Assembly: GCA_964036295.1 (NCBI GenBank)
Contig: OZ038465.1
Location: 10,694,167-10,758,166, forward strand
Direction: 5' to 3'
DNA: 64,000 nucleotides
Source: Plumapathes pennacea
Taxonomy: Eukaryota > Cnidaria > Anthozoa > Antipatharia > Myriopathidae
The position numbers and the translations under genes were made by a program. Positions within the stretch are counted from its first letter, which is position 1. Every line of letters begins with the position of its first letter. The notes under the pieces were generated by a model that did not search any database, was not told the DNA's origin, and saw only the letters and a list, made by a program, of their open reading frames with translations. Of this stretch, positions 25,570 through 36,859 are shown one piece after another.

Positions 25570-27975
25570 TGTATGCGCTCAGGAACCTACGGAAATGCTT
25601 GCTACATAGGCTACTTACAGTGTGTTACTGACTGCAAGATATTGCACAAATGTATGTATAACTGGATTGTACAATATGTAAACTACAGCATCCATTCTGT
25701 TTCTGTCTATCTGTTCGTCTGTCTGTCAAAGTTTCTTTTCATCCTTCCTGATAAATATGTCTATAATTTATGGTATTGTAGTTGTCAGGAAGGATAAAGC
25801 AAATCAAAGCCAGACAGAAAGACAGACAGACAGGCAAGCAGACAGAGGGATAAGTTCATTACTCTTAAGCAAAATGACTAGAATGTACTGTACCATGTAC
25901 ATGGGTCCCCTTTAAAGTGTCCAGATAAAAGAATGTTTGCAAAGTGCATAAGTAAAGCTCCTACTGCTTGCTTGGAGGTGTCATAGAACCTGAAGCAGAA
26001 AAGAAAACTGTGGTACTGTCCACAAACAATACTGGAACATTGTCCCCTCAGAGTTAAAGCCAACTCTTCCCAGCTATTTATGTCACCATAAGGTACAGTG
26101 TGTATCATCTAAATACTAAAAACAAGAGATGGATGTGAATTCACAAGAGACAAGATGCATGGGAGATTAGGCACAAAGGCAGGAGAGTGATGCGGGTTTG
26201 CCAGAGTCTAGGATACAATAACACAAACTCTTTAAACTTTTCTCACATTGGAATCCAGACAAATTGGCAGACGTAGTATGGCAGACGTAGTATGTAACTG
26301 TATTCTACAAAGATAATGTTTTAAGTCCCTTCTTTTGTGTGTATTGTACATGTACCGTACAAGTGCTCACCATATTTTGACTGGTCGTCTTTCAATTGCT
26401 GGTTCTCTGAATCTCTTGACTGCAACAGAGCAAAAAACAATAAAAAGGGTGCTTTGCAGCATTAATCACAATCCTGGGAGGGAGGGGGAGGGGGGAGGGG
26501 GGGGGGGGGGTATTAATCACAATCCTATTTCAGACCTAAATGTGCAATTTTTTACCCTATTTCAGACCAAATATCAAAATCTCCAACCCCAGGCTCAAAA
26601 TCGATTACCCTATTTCAGACTAAAATGCTAAAATTGATACCCTTTGGGGTGGCATATACCTATGTGGCTTATATATGGGAGTACCTCACCCCACCCCTGA
26701 TCACAATACACCATAATTTAGGCAATGTAGAGAATAAATATAGAGCCATGATTTAATCTGGACAATAATTACTGTAGAAATCATGTTTACTGCAAAATGT
26801 CAAAATTTAGATCTTGATTGACATCATCTTATGACAAATATTGTAAAGTCTGCCAACAATAAATACAGCAGCTAATCTTTGGCAGTAGTGTAAGTTCAGA
26901 AGACAAAACCTTGTATCTTAATATGTACACTTTATTATGATCAAATAATTTTGACATGAATAAACTGTGTGATTTTTCTCTGTACACTGAGAACAAAAGC
27001 ATATAATTGCTTGTTAGGGATTATACAAATAAACTGACAACATAGAGCAGGATATGTCTACATGTACATCTTTGGACATTCATGCACGTTGCTTTGCCCA
27101 CACATCACCCAATAAACATGTTGTAAAAATTAGGGACAGAATTAGGAAATTGTTCTATTTGTCGAGAATAGTTATTGCAAAAACTTTAATTTTCTACAGT
27201 ATATTCAATAACTTGTATACTGATAATTTCACATTTTGGAGAATATTGTTTTGTCCGGTGTTCAAAAATAAATTAAGACAAACAAAATATGCAATATGAT
27301 GCGTGATAAAGAAAAGTATCATAGAGATGCGCGTCGGATTTAAAAGTGATCGTGATCTAAGTACCAAATTATTTCGAGGAAACAAAACTAGAGCTTAGCA
27401 TTAGGGCACAAGGAACTCTGAATTATCCGCTGTAATCGAAGCAATTAACCACTGACAGGTGGTGTACGGTTTGACTGGGAAAATAAATTACAATGAATGG
27501 TCGTTCGAGAATCGAATGTTTTTGTCGATTTTTTTAATCAGACGGAGAAAAATAAAGATAAAATTTATCTATATTTAATATAAATGAAGTCAACGAGTGT
27601 ACTAATCTGAAGAAGGGGAAGTATAATGACTGCAAAAGAACTGACCGAAATGCTTCAGCTAAAATTGATCAAATGACTCAGCTACAATAAATGCTCGACG
27701 CTGTTTTGAACCAGCAGTCACAAACACGCCGATCTGTGCCAGGACCAAGCACTCTTATAAAATCTTCCGAGATAAGTTTACTTACCTATTAAAATGCTAA
27801 ACGCGACCACAGCTAAAATTCCTTGTATAACGAGTCCAAATTCGTCATTTAGCTTGCATTTTATCAAGCCGTTTATGTCGACATCGGACGCAGTACGAGT
27901 CACTCGAAGAGACGAAGTCTTCACATCTGTAAACAAGAGCGAAGAGTTCGCTGTTGACGCTTCTCCTATCCTCAT
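22755..27975 (-). CDS. STIMATE: STIMATE (TMEM110) homologue, ER calcium-entry regulator
   Basis: Six exons, 27975-27786, 26419-26371, 25989-25894, 24443-24322, 23742-23543 and 22967-22755, join in frame to 289 aa (human about 294). Family blocks appear in order: FGLVIQGILAVVAFSILI, VKRFREPAIERRP, DTSKQAVGALLMHFAN, YFINFLLDSTVG, WDSLTFGEYG, WIGQCALYLVVVIFEK, IELAIVMLVVPLLFN and FMFWVVDNFLMRKSRK, then a charged C-terminal tail. Four or more hydrophobic segments fit a multi-pass ER membrane protein. In vertebrates STIMATE sits at ER-plasma membrane junctions, binds STIM1 and promotes store-operated calcium entry. The fourth exon uses the donor at 24321 (TATG/GTATGC), because reading ten bases further breaks the frame. 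Start is the first Met of the open frame. Confidence 0.93.
22990..23245. repeat. Inverted-end repeat in last STIMATE intron
   Basis: Ends read tgtaggacacgtccacac and, at the other side, agtccattagtgtggacgac. Repeated gaaaacggatattttt/aaaaatatccgttttc motifs lie inside. Non-coding, probably a MITE. Confidence 0.45.
24781..24920. repeat. Foldback repeat with TTATTACAC ends
   Basis: Arms of about 65 bp: ttattacacgaaaagtcgtg at the left and its inverted partner ending gtgtaataa at the right. A related ttattacacgacttcac lies upstream at about 24588, so the full element may start there. Confidence 0.65.
25206..25342. mobile_element. PIF/Harbinger-like MITE
   Basis: 137 bp with inverted ends AGGCTGGTTCACACGG and TTA target duplications at 25203-25205 and 25343-25345. 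Lies in a STIMATE intron. Confidence 0.7.
25539..25564. repeat. Poly-A run
   Basis: About 26 consecutive A residues within a STIMATE intron; there is no sign of a retroposed gene next to it. Confidence 0.85.
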
Positions 27976-28918
27976 ACCTCTAGAGATTCTCTCTTGTCAA
28001 CAGATTTCGAGTAGAATATCCCCTCAGCTAGATTTGGGCTTCCTCCCACACCTTCAAAACGAGGAAGTCATAGCTTTGCAGCCGCGCACATACTTTAACC
28101 CCAGGCTTCCACTCGGTATCATGGGAACGCACGGACTCCAAAGGAAAAAGTGGGGAGGGGTGGTTGGGGGTTAGAATTTTTGACTCTCGGTCTATAATTA
28201 TAGACTGTTGCGTACGGTCATTCATAGATTGTGTCACAAGGCCGGATCTATCCAGTAACATTACGGTGATGGTGATTAGCCATGATGCCAGATGCAGGCC
28301 CATAAAAATGACGATCATGATGGTGGCCTGATGGCAATGATGATATAAACGATGTCGGCGATCATGATAGCGAAGGTGATCATGATGATCTGAACAATTA
28401 ATCTTAGCTGTAAATTTTGTCCGGCTTAATCTGAAAGCACGGAGATGTCTCTCAAGCAAAGCCGCTTACTTTAAGATTCTAAGCTGAAGAAATTGATTCA
28501 GACCAAACGCTGGTATTTTGTATTACAGTTAACAATAGATCGAGTTGATGAAGAGTCAAATTTGGTAGGTGTAAAACTCAAACTGGTTTCCAGCGTCATT
28601 CTGGCTAATAGAAGAAACAAATAAACAAATTCATGCTCTGAATTTAACTCGTACAAAGATTACACGCACAAATTTATGAAAAGACTTGTTTCAAAAGTTA
28701 AGAGGAACCTGCGGTGCCTGCGGTGCATTTTAGCCCAAATAATACGGACACCTGTTAAAGAACAGCCACTAGCTAATTATACATCTTCCATTTAAAAATG
28801 AAAAGCAGTAACTGAAATAGAAACTGCTAAAACGAAGGGCACCTAGACCAGCGGAATCTTTGCAGGATATTTATACAGATTCGGGTTATAGAAGAGACTG
28901 AGAATACACGAGAGCAGC
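27976..28918. promoter_or_regulatory. Shared head-to-head spacer, STIMATE and vWA-tyrosinase
   Basis: 943 bp separate the divergent start codons. Contents: G-rich stretch near 28145-28175, a gatcatgatg-type low-complexity block at 28290-28400, and TATTTATA at 28868-28875, 44 bases before the plus-strand ATG, which could be its TATA box. No exon recognised. Confidence 0.35.
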
Positions 28919-31900
28919 ATGAAATGCGCTTGGTTGTTGCTTGTGTCTGTCTATTGTTTCACGTGGAGGATCAGTCTTGCCCTTGCCAGCCACAAACCAC
29001 AGCAGGCCCGCAAATCCAACAGAGGTATGCGTAAAGCAGTCAAAAGAGTTGTCCGCTCAAGAAATCGTTCATTTCATTTATGTTGAGTGTAGACAGTGCA
29101 GTGTTTCCCGGTAGATAATCGGCCAAATACGGCTTCCACACAAAGACCGGAAAATTTGGCGGACTCAGTTTCATTGCATGATCATTAGAACAGTCTAGCA
29201 TAACACTTGCGAAACGTCTCGCCGGTTTTATCAGTTTCGCAGAGTTTTCAGGTCGCCGTAGAATTTATTTTCAGATCGATGTCTTCAGTTCACATCATTA
29301 GATTTACCGGCAGAGCTTTGGTATGTCATATGCCGATAAATAAAGCGTGCCAGTGTTAGGCTCTAAGACATGTAAGAGCGTACAGGTACATCACGGCACG
29401 TCGTCCGCGACTCCTCCTTTAACCTGTTACTTCCCTTGTACGCATATTTCACTGATTTACCCAACCCATCCATACCCTCCACAACCACCCCCTGACCACA
29501 CAAATAACCTACTCACAGAACTGACGTGGGAGTATACTGTTAGTATAGTAGTAGTAGTAGCAGTAGTGACAGTAGTCGTAGCTGTAGGGTAGTCCGAGTA
29601 GACTAGTAGTGGTATTTAGTAGTAGTGGTGGTGTTTCTTCTTTTGGCTTACGTGTTTCTTCACAGATGACGCCTCAACACAGCATCACGATTCACAAATG
29701 GAAAGATTGCAGAAATTGTCCCAAGAACTGAATGAAAATTTTTTCCGACTTTCGATGCCTGAAAAGCATAACGCAGGTCAGAAAATGCCTTCAGTTGCTT
29801 TTCTCTCCCTAATTGTAACCTCATGCAACTCACCACTAAGGCTTGCCTCACCTCAACCACCTTTAAAAAAAGATAATGACTGTTTCTCTTTGATTTTAAA
29901 CTCTGTCCCAGGGTTGCCTCCCAAGTTGGATATCGTTTTTGCTCTGGATGCGTCCCAGGACTCCACGGTCGAAGGCTTTGAATTTCAAAAACAACTGGTG
30001 GAAAAACTTGTTGACGGCTTCAGTGTGTCTCTGAGTAGCACTCGAGTGGCTGTGGTCTCTTGCTCTTTGAATTATAACCATTTAAACTTTGACTTTAAAG
30101 CGTTTACTAACAAGAAATGCCTCTACGAAGCTCTACCAGTGCTCAGGTATAGTAGATAACTAATTGAATCTCGCGTAATAAGCTTTAGAAGCCGGGTGGA
30201 CTGTTAGTCCGAGGACTAAAAGTTACTTTGCCATGAAAATTCATTATAAAGTTTGAAGAAAATGGGACAAGAATGGTCCGTTTCTTACTGTTCCTTTCTA
30301 CAACATGGTCCTGGTCCTGGACACATTTGTCCAATCTAAAGCCATGTCAAGATGACTCTAAAGATTTTGAATTATTGTACATGTACGAGTTTTATCTGCA
30401 ATCAAAACAACTCTTAATTTGCACTATAGTCTACTATGCAGGTCTGTGATTGACAGTAATTTTGGTTTCACTTTCTTTTATCGTGCCCGTAATGTCTTTG
30501 TACAGGAATCCGCATGGATCACGCGCAATGGGACAATGCCTTCAGATAATTAACTGGAGAGTGCTGAAGACCCCACTGGGCATGCGTAAAGACTCCAAGA
30601 AAGTCGTATTTGTAATTACCACTGGAAAGACCCGGGTCTCAATTAATGCACGTATACCAACAAGAAAACTCAAGCGAAAGGGCGTGGAAATATTCGGACT
30701 TGGGATTGGACCGCGCGAGTGTGATTTCAACCAATTAAGGAACGTCGTCAGCTTTCCCGCCAAAACGCACATGTTTCGGTTGAAGAGATTAAATGATACA
30801 AGCGCCCTGTGTAAACTGCTCTCAGGGAAAGGTGTGTTTCTTCTAACAAATATTGATGTCTTTGGCTTTGTTAAGCCGTCTGTTTGCTGTCCTGGGCACA
30901 TAATTGAAGTCGCATCCAATCAACACTCACTTAAATAACTGCTCGCGAATGTAATGCATATAGCTTTCGTATCATGAGCCCTAAATATTTTATAAGCGTT
31001 CCAGTCGAAGTGGAGCAAGTGTTCGATACGTCAGCTTATACAGCGTTATGCTTGTGGCCACATTAACTGTAGGTTGGTAAATTATACATTTTCTCTATAC
31101 CGTCGCAAACCATCACTAGTTCTCACTAGCATTCCATAATTACTTATTTCTATATAGTCATTGCATTGTTACCTAAAAAAGAACAAAAGTTTAACATTTC
31201 AGTTAGCAACTGTGACTACTTATACCTTATCAATCCACAGGAACTTATTCATCTCTTTGCTATGGTGACAAAATTCACTACGATGAATGTGGTCGGAGAT
31301 GTGTGTGCGTCAAATCGGCTTTGCGCCAGTGTTCACGAGTGCGAAAAGACTTCCAGTCTATGGGCAAGGAAGAAAGACGCCGCTTTATTCGAGTTTTCAA
31401 AAAGGCTGCGACAACGAACCCATACAGGAGAAGGTTTGAAAAGCTTGCGGCTGTTTATACATTCAATTTTAAACGTGGTATTCATGACCGTAAGTTCTTT
31501 TTGCCTTGGCACCGGGCATACCTCCTAAAACTTGAAAACCTACTGAGCCAAATAGACTGTCGCGTCACAGTGCCTTACTGGGATTGGACACGAACATCCG
31601 GGAACCCCTGGAAGACAGGGATGTCCTCTGACCTCTGGAGCAGTGCAGCCTGTGGGCTCGGAGGAAATGGAACTGGAAAGGATCACTGCGTCAGAACCGG
31701 GCCCTTTAAAAATTGGAAAATACCTATTAAACATGGGCACAAGAAAACATGCTTGAGAAGAAGATTCCATGGTGAACTTCCAAACGAAGCAGCGGCATTG
31801 TTTGCTTTAGGCACGCCGCAGTCAAAGTTCTCAGATTTTGAATTGATTCTTCGCGTCTTTTTCTTTGACTCAGTTGCTTGTCATGTCGGTGGTGATATGT

Positions 31901-32184
31901 GCTCTGAAACCGCCGCATACACTCCAGAGTTTGCTCTATTTGCAAGCTTTGTTGATAAACTTTGGGCTGAGTGGCAAAACAAGAGTGAATATCACCGTGA
32001 TGTAGGCTTTCCGCACGTCTATTTGCCTCTGCCCGGGTTCAAAGACTACACTGGTGAAGTTCAGAGACTGGACCGGCAGCCTGGGTGTGTCAGAGTTCTG
32101 TACCAGGATCCATCTTTACGGGGAGAAGCGCGGACGGAAATCAATCGGCTGCTCAAAGGTATCAAATGGAACGTTTCTGTTTAA
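28919..32184 (+). CDS. Secreted vWA-tyrosinase fusion, predicted pseudoenzyme
   Basis: Five exons, 28919-29024, 29666-29776, 29912-30146, 30506-30831 and 31241-32184, give 573 aa. Order: signal peptide (MKCAWLLLVSVYCFTW); short charged helix; vWA domain about 74-260 (LDIVFALDASQD ... KKVVFVITTGKT ... GVEIFGLGIG); Cys motif ECGRRCVC; tyrosinase domain about 290-573. The tyrosinase fold is clear (FLPWHRAYLLKLE, VPYWDWT, EFALFASFVDKLWAEW). CuA keeps H341 and H350, but Tyr332 occupies the first His position. All CuB ligands are replaced (Phe468, Ala472, Phe493/Ala494), judged against the adjacent tyrosinase. The vWA metal site is also altered (DASQD, and TTG where TDG is usual). Copper catalysis is therefore not expected; a structural, binding or regulatory role in the extracellular matrix is inferred. 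AATAAA follows 40 bases after the stop. The vWA-tyrosinase pairing is not one I know. Confidence 0.9.
29531..29632. repeat. GTA microsatellite
   Basis: Degenerate tagtagtag run just before exon 2 of the vWA-tyrosinase gene. Confidence 0.8.
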
Positions 32185-32202
32185 TTTAACATAAAATCCC
32201 CC

Positions 32203-32229
32203 TCCCCCCCCCCCCCCCCCCCGAATAAA
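32203..32229 (+). terminator. C-tract and polyadenylation signal
   Basis: A run of about 20 C is followed by AATAAA at 32224-32229, 40 bases after the vWA-tyrosinase stop codon. The hexamer is the obvious polyadenylation signal; the C-run is simple sequence. Confidence 0.5.
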
Positions 32230-33606
32230 AAGTAGGTAGGTACACACAAAGACAAACTAAGACAAACAAACACCAAAACATAAAACAAACCGACATAAAC
32301 AAACACGGATAAATAATACAAACAACACTGATAAAACACAAGCAAAACAAACGCAAATACAGACACAACTACAGGCATAGGCACAGACACAAACAAAGAA
32401 CTCTGCGCAGCAAACATATGGACCGCTATTGGAATGCACTCATTTGGAGCTCTCAAGTTCAAATCAGTTTAGTAGGTTTAGTAATATTTCTTATTTGAGT
32501 TCAACTCACTCTGGGGGAGAAAAATGAATATACCTGTTACTTCTCAGTGATTAAAATAAGTTAAAACTAACGTTCACAAGAGAATTGTTTACTGAGTAAG
32601 GAAAACCCGGCATCCATACTTCACTCTGATTAAACTAGCAATGGTAGCACGCATACAGTTTCTATTATACTATAGTACGGATATTTAGACAGTCGGAGTG
32701 TATAAATGTGAATTCGCCAAAATGTCTTGCGCTTATAAAACCCAACCAGCTTTAACTTCTTTGATTAATCTTGCTTGTTCGTTTTCTGATTTCACAGTGC
32801 TACAGAAGGCTTATTTGTTTTGGTATCACCGTAACCAATCCTTCTCAAAATACACGCAGCAAGCCATGAAGAAGTTCCATGTTAAAGAAGAAGAAATGCA
32901 ACGGGCGCGCGTTTTGGGAGCCTACCTCTGAAGGAGATGGACTTTGGGTCGGAAAACGATAGACATTGCTACCAACGTCCTCTGAAAGTCCTGGGACCTT
33001 TCCTCTGGAGTACCGCTGCACCTGTTTCTTTTTTAAACACGAAGACGCGCTATAAAAGGAGAGGTGCCTAAGGTTTCTCGCCTTCATTTGTCAATCAACC
33101 GCGAGTCGCGCTAAAATTAACTTCGTGTCGAACTCACGTGATCACTCAATCATGTGTCAGCCTCAGTGCGACGATACTCTGGAACGCTATATCTTTTCTG
33201 TTTTTCTGTCTTCTTTGACACTACGGAGAAAATACTCAAACAAGAACATTCAAACAAAGGACCGAAACTAGTTTTCATGTAAAGTAAGGTTTCGTATTGG
33301 GCCTTGTTTTGAAGCAGAAGCAACATGCATTTATTTATTGAAAAGTGCTCGGCACGCTCTGATAAGCACACAAAACCAACGCACATACGGTGACGATGAC
33401 TAATGGCCAAAGTAGCCCACGTGATCACCTTCCCTGAGTTATCTAAGATCAAATGAGATTCGAGTTTATAATATCTTATACGCCTAAAGGAGAAGTTTTG
33501 TACCTAAGACCTTTTCAAAGACTTCTTACGTTTAGAAATGCAGATTACCAATTGTGGAAGAATGTTTTCTAGTTTGATAAATAGAAGTGCATACGATAAT
33601 TTTAGA
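32230..33606. other. Spacer between convergent tyrosinase genes
   Basis: No exon recognised. An aaacaaacacaaac-type low-complexity block lies at 32240-32400. TTTATT at 33331-33336 would be an AATAAA signal for the minus-strand tyrosinase. Confidence 0.4.
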
Positions 33607-36600
33607 TTAAAATTTGGTTGCGTTAATACTGTGGAACGGCACAGATACCATTGGCCTCTTCTTGTGTCTCGCCTGCCATCTTTCCCACATGGAATTACTC
33701 TTCTTTTGTACCATTCGTCTGCGCCTGCCAGATCGGCGGAGAGAGCTTAGCGGGAATCCCAAGGCTCTATCCCTTCTATTCATGCCTCGTTCAGTGGTCA
33801 ATGGTCGCGAGGGCTGAAGCTCTCGGAGCAATCTCTGGGCACGGTCTCTTTCCCTTCGCCCAATCCCGAGCCGCCGCAGCTGCCGTCGGCTGGCCGGTGT
33901 AAAGGAATGCCGAGGGAGTCTCCTCATTTGACGCACGCTCATCTGATCCAAACGATCGACAACGCGCCCGTATTCAGGATGCCGTGGATCGTTGTACAGA
34001 ACGCACTGGGCTGGCCGGCCTCTTCGTATCATGTAGGTGTTGTCCAAAAAGTTACGTGACTGATAGCGCGTCGAGATGAGTCGTCGGTTATTCCTGTTGA
34101 AATACGCGTTCATGTAACCATCACCAAGTTCCTGCCAGTTTGCCCAGAGTTTGTCCACAAAACAGTGATGCAAGAAGAACTCTGGAGCTTCGGCGGAGTT
34201 TAGGTTACACATGGTACCTCCCACGTTGCAGTGAAAACCATCATGGAGGTCTGCCCGTAGTTCCAGTTCGAAGCGATTAAATTGCCGCACTCGATTGCGC
34301 AGAAGTCGCTGGACTGCTATAATATCTGGAGGCCTCCCTAAAATACCACACGTGGAGTTAAGGATATTTAATCAACTTTGCGTCTTAGTTTCAGCCTTTT
34401 TATTATTTTGTATTATGTATTATTTTTATGGTCGGCAAATGGCAAGGCTAGATATAACTCGTGTTATGAACATATACCAAGAAATGAAGGCAACGTTTGT
34501 CTGATCAGTTTTTTGTATAAGTTTTTAGTAGTCAAATTTCGTACTGAACCTTGTGGCTTGCGTCGCCGTCAAACGAAACCACGTTTTCAATCGTGGAGCA
34601 GCAGAAAACAATCTCTTGCCAGCTGCACTGCTTGCTGAATAATTAGCAAGTCCAAGAAGCTTTTAGATTGATTTTGAACTATGAAAACATCATCAAAATA
34701 TCGTATTATCAAGAATTCGGAAATTTCCAGTTGAGCATTTTACGCTCCTTGACGTCAATATCACCATTGTAATTTACGATCTGAGGAAAGTGCAACTTTG
34801 TCGAATAGTCTTGGCAGTTTAGGGCCTTTACTCATTTTGTCGAAATTAATCTATCAGCGACACCTTTTTAAAACTAAGATAAGCTTGACGCCGATTCCGT
34901 AGATGCCAGCCACGCCATCAAGACGGAAGCAAGGCCATGTGAAGTTTAACGAAAATAAGGATCTACATTTGAGTCTAACGCCTTCAAACAGCACTTTTTT
35001 TGCCGATAAATACTTATGAGTTCCCATCAGGGATTGATTGACTTATCTCAGTTCCAACTCTTCGCCACAAATACGTAGCACAGTAAATAGAACAAAGTGG
35101 CAAAAATTTAACAAACCAAGTATCAATTGAAATCCCACAAGAAAAAAGTATCATACGCCCGTACTGATCCTCTCACGCGTGGTAAAACTTCAGTGAAAAA
35201 ATTGAAACAATTCTAGACTTACCGTTAAAACGTCTGGTTATACAGCGTCGATTGGCCGATCGGGTCATCCGCCACCTTCCTCTGGCGAATTCTCCGGTCC
35301 TAACACAGCCTCCTCTCCCATCCCCTCCCAAACCGCGAGGGCTTGGCGACCAGATGCTCTCGTTCAACCCGTTTGGCCGGCCCCTCCAGAAACTACCTGT
35401 TTCCCAAGGACGGCCCGAGAACAGCGACCAATCATGATAAGGCAAGGTAACCCTACAGTCGATTTCCTGCAACAGATCTTCAAACTCCAACATGTAATAT
35501 CTGTGCCAGGGTAGAAACTGTGCGCGCTGGTGAATTCCCGACATGAATAGTCTACTATGTTTAGAGACGATGCGATCGTACTTCCGTCTGTAGCGTCGGT
35601 CCACTCTCGCCCTTTTAATCGTGCTTATGTACCGCGCTCGCTCCTGTCCAGTCATGGATGTGAAGTCATTTCGAACCCTACAGCAGTCAACAGGTCTGCC
35701 GTTCTCGCAGAAACACGCCCGCCCGCATCGGTCGGTGACCTCCTGTCCTTCATTGTTCGAATTACACTGGGAAAGAACTCCTGCAGCAATAGACAGATAG
35801 AGGGTACATAAGTGTTAGGTCCGTTTCAAACGTCGCGCTACTGCCGTGCCGAACTCAATGCTTAACAGGGTTCACACAGAAAATAGGGAACCAAATTTCA
35901 TGATTATTGATGAATTAAATATATTTTGTGACCCAATGAAACTCTGGGCTGATTGTCCGGACCTTTCGGCTGAGGATTTGATGCCCGAGACAAGGGAGTC
36001 CAAACTTCCTTTTCCATGAAATTGCAATAATGTGAGCGGAAAACTCCAAATTCCACGACTTTTTCAGGCCTTGAAAGCAATTTTAAAACTCCACGCCCGT
36101 GTGAAGGCTGCTCATAGACGCTATTTTATAGCAAAAGCTGAGGGGAAGACGAGAGCCACGTGTAACTATTATAGCCAATCTCCGTGACCATCTGACGAAT
36201 CTGTCAAAATATATTTCTGGATTTGCTGAGGGCGAACCACACCACGTGGTAATAGTCCAAAATTGGGCGGCATTTAATGGAATGTTGAACTAGCTCATAA
36301 ATAGATTTTCAAAGGTCCACTGTGGATAAGAGACAGCCGGTAATAATGAATATAGGATTTCTTAGTCTACCCCCTTGTTAATAGTAATAAACGTTCATCG
36401 GCCGTGTGGTCACTCTATTTTTCAGTCAGCGGTCATTGCACACAAATATGAAATCAAGTGCAGATGCTGTAGTTCAATTTAATGAACCTTGTAAAACTTA
36501 GTAGTTCTTTCTTACAAAAGGTTGGAAATCTATGCTCACATGTAATGCTTCTTTTACCATTTATCGAAACGTATTCGTTGCCCCCGCAGCTTTCTAGCTG

Positions 36601-36859
36601 ATGCCATTAGACTGCAAACGTATCCATCTATTTAGCGCGGTTTCCATGCATAAAACTAGGGAAGTAAAGGGAAATGTGGTTTTATTTTTGTCCCTTAGTG
36701 GCCGAGAATGCTGTCAAACTTAATTGGACCAATCAAAAAGCGTAGCAATCACACGATTGATCTAAGTAGCTACTCAAAAACGGCTCTACTGGGTGCTGAC
36801 TGCGATTTACCTGATACAAGTGTGAGGCACCAGAGGGCCAGTAGCAACAGCCAGCTCAT
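33607..36859 (-). CDS. Secreted tyrosinase with intact copper sites
   Basis: Three exons, 36859-36811, 35780-35223 and 34337-33607, give 445 aa. A signal peptide (MSWLLLLALWCLTLVSG) is followed by a cysteine motif (RCGRACFCENGRPVDCC) and then the tyrosinase domain. CuA ligands H91, H100 and H109 (SKH, GIHQ, LPWHRYY) and CuB ligands H234, H238 and the HH at 259-260 (LHDGFHCNVGG, FFLHHCFVDKLW) are all present, so phenol/catechol oxidation is chemically possible. Tyrosinases make DOPA and quinones for pigment or protein cross-linking; secretion favours the extracellular matrix. The last 110 residues are very Arg-rich (RRERDRAQRLLRELQ and similar), an unusual basic tail. It shares the CGRxCxC...RVRxDF...SM lead-in with the vWA-tyrosinase lying tail-to-tail 1.4 kb away, so the two are paralogues. 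No vWA exon was found here. Confidence 0.92.
36692..36786. repeat. Decayed fragment of the 314-bp MITE family
   Basis: Contains ggaccaatcaaaaagcgtag, caatcaca and a terminal aaaacggctcta, in the first intron of the intact tyrosinase gene. Confidence 0.5.

Noticed and set aside
29698-30159. Reading 29698-30159 as a separate 153-aa gene
   Set aside because: It joins two true exons across an intron that happens to stay open; acceptor 29912 and donor 29776 fit the phases of the full vWA-tyrosinase model.
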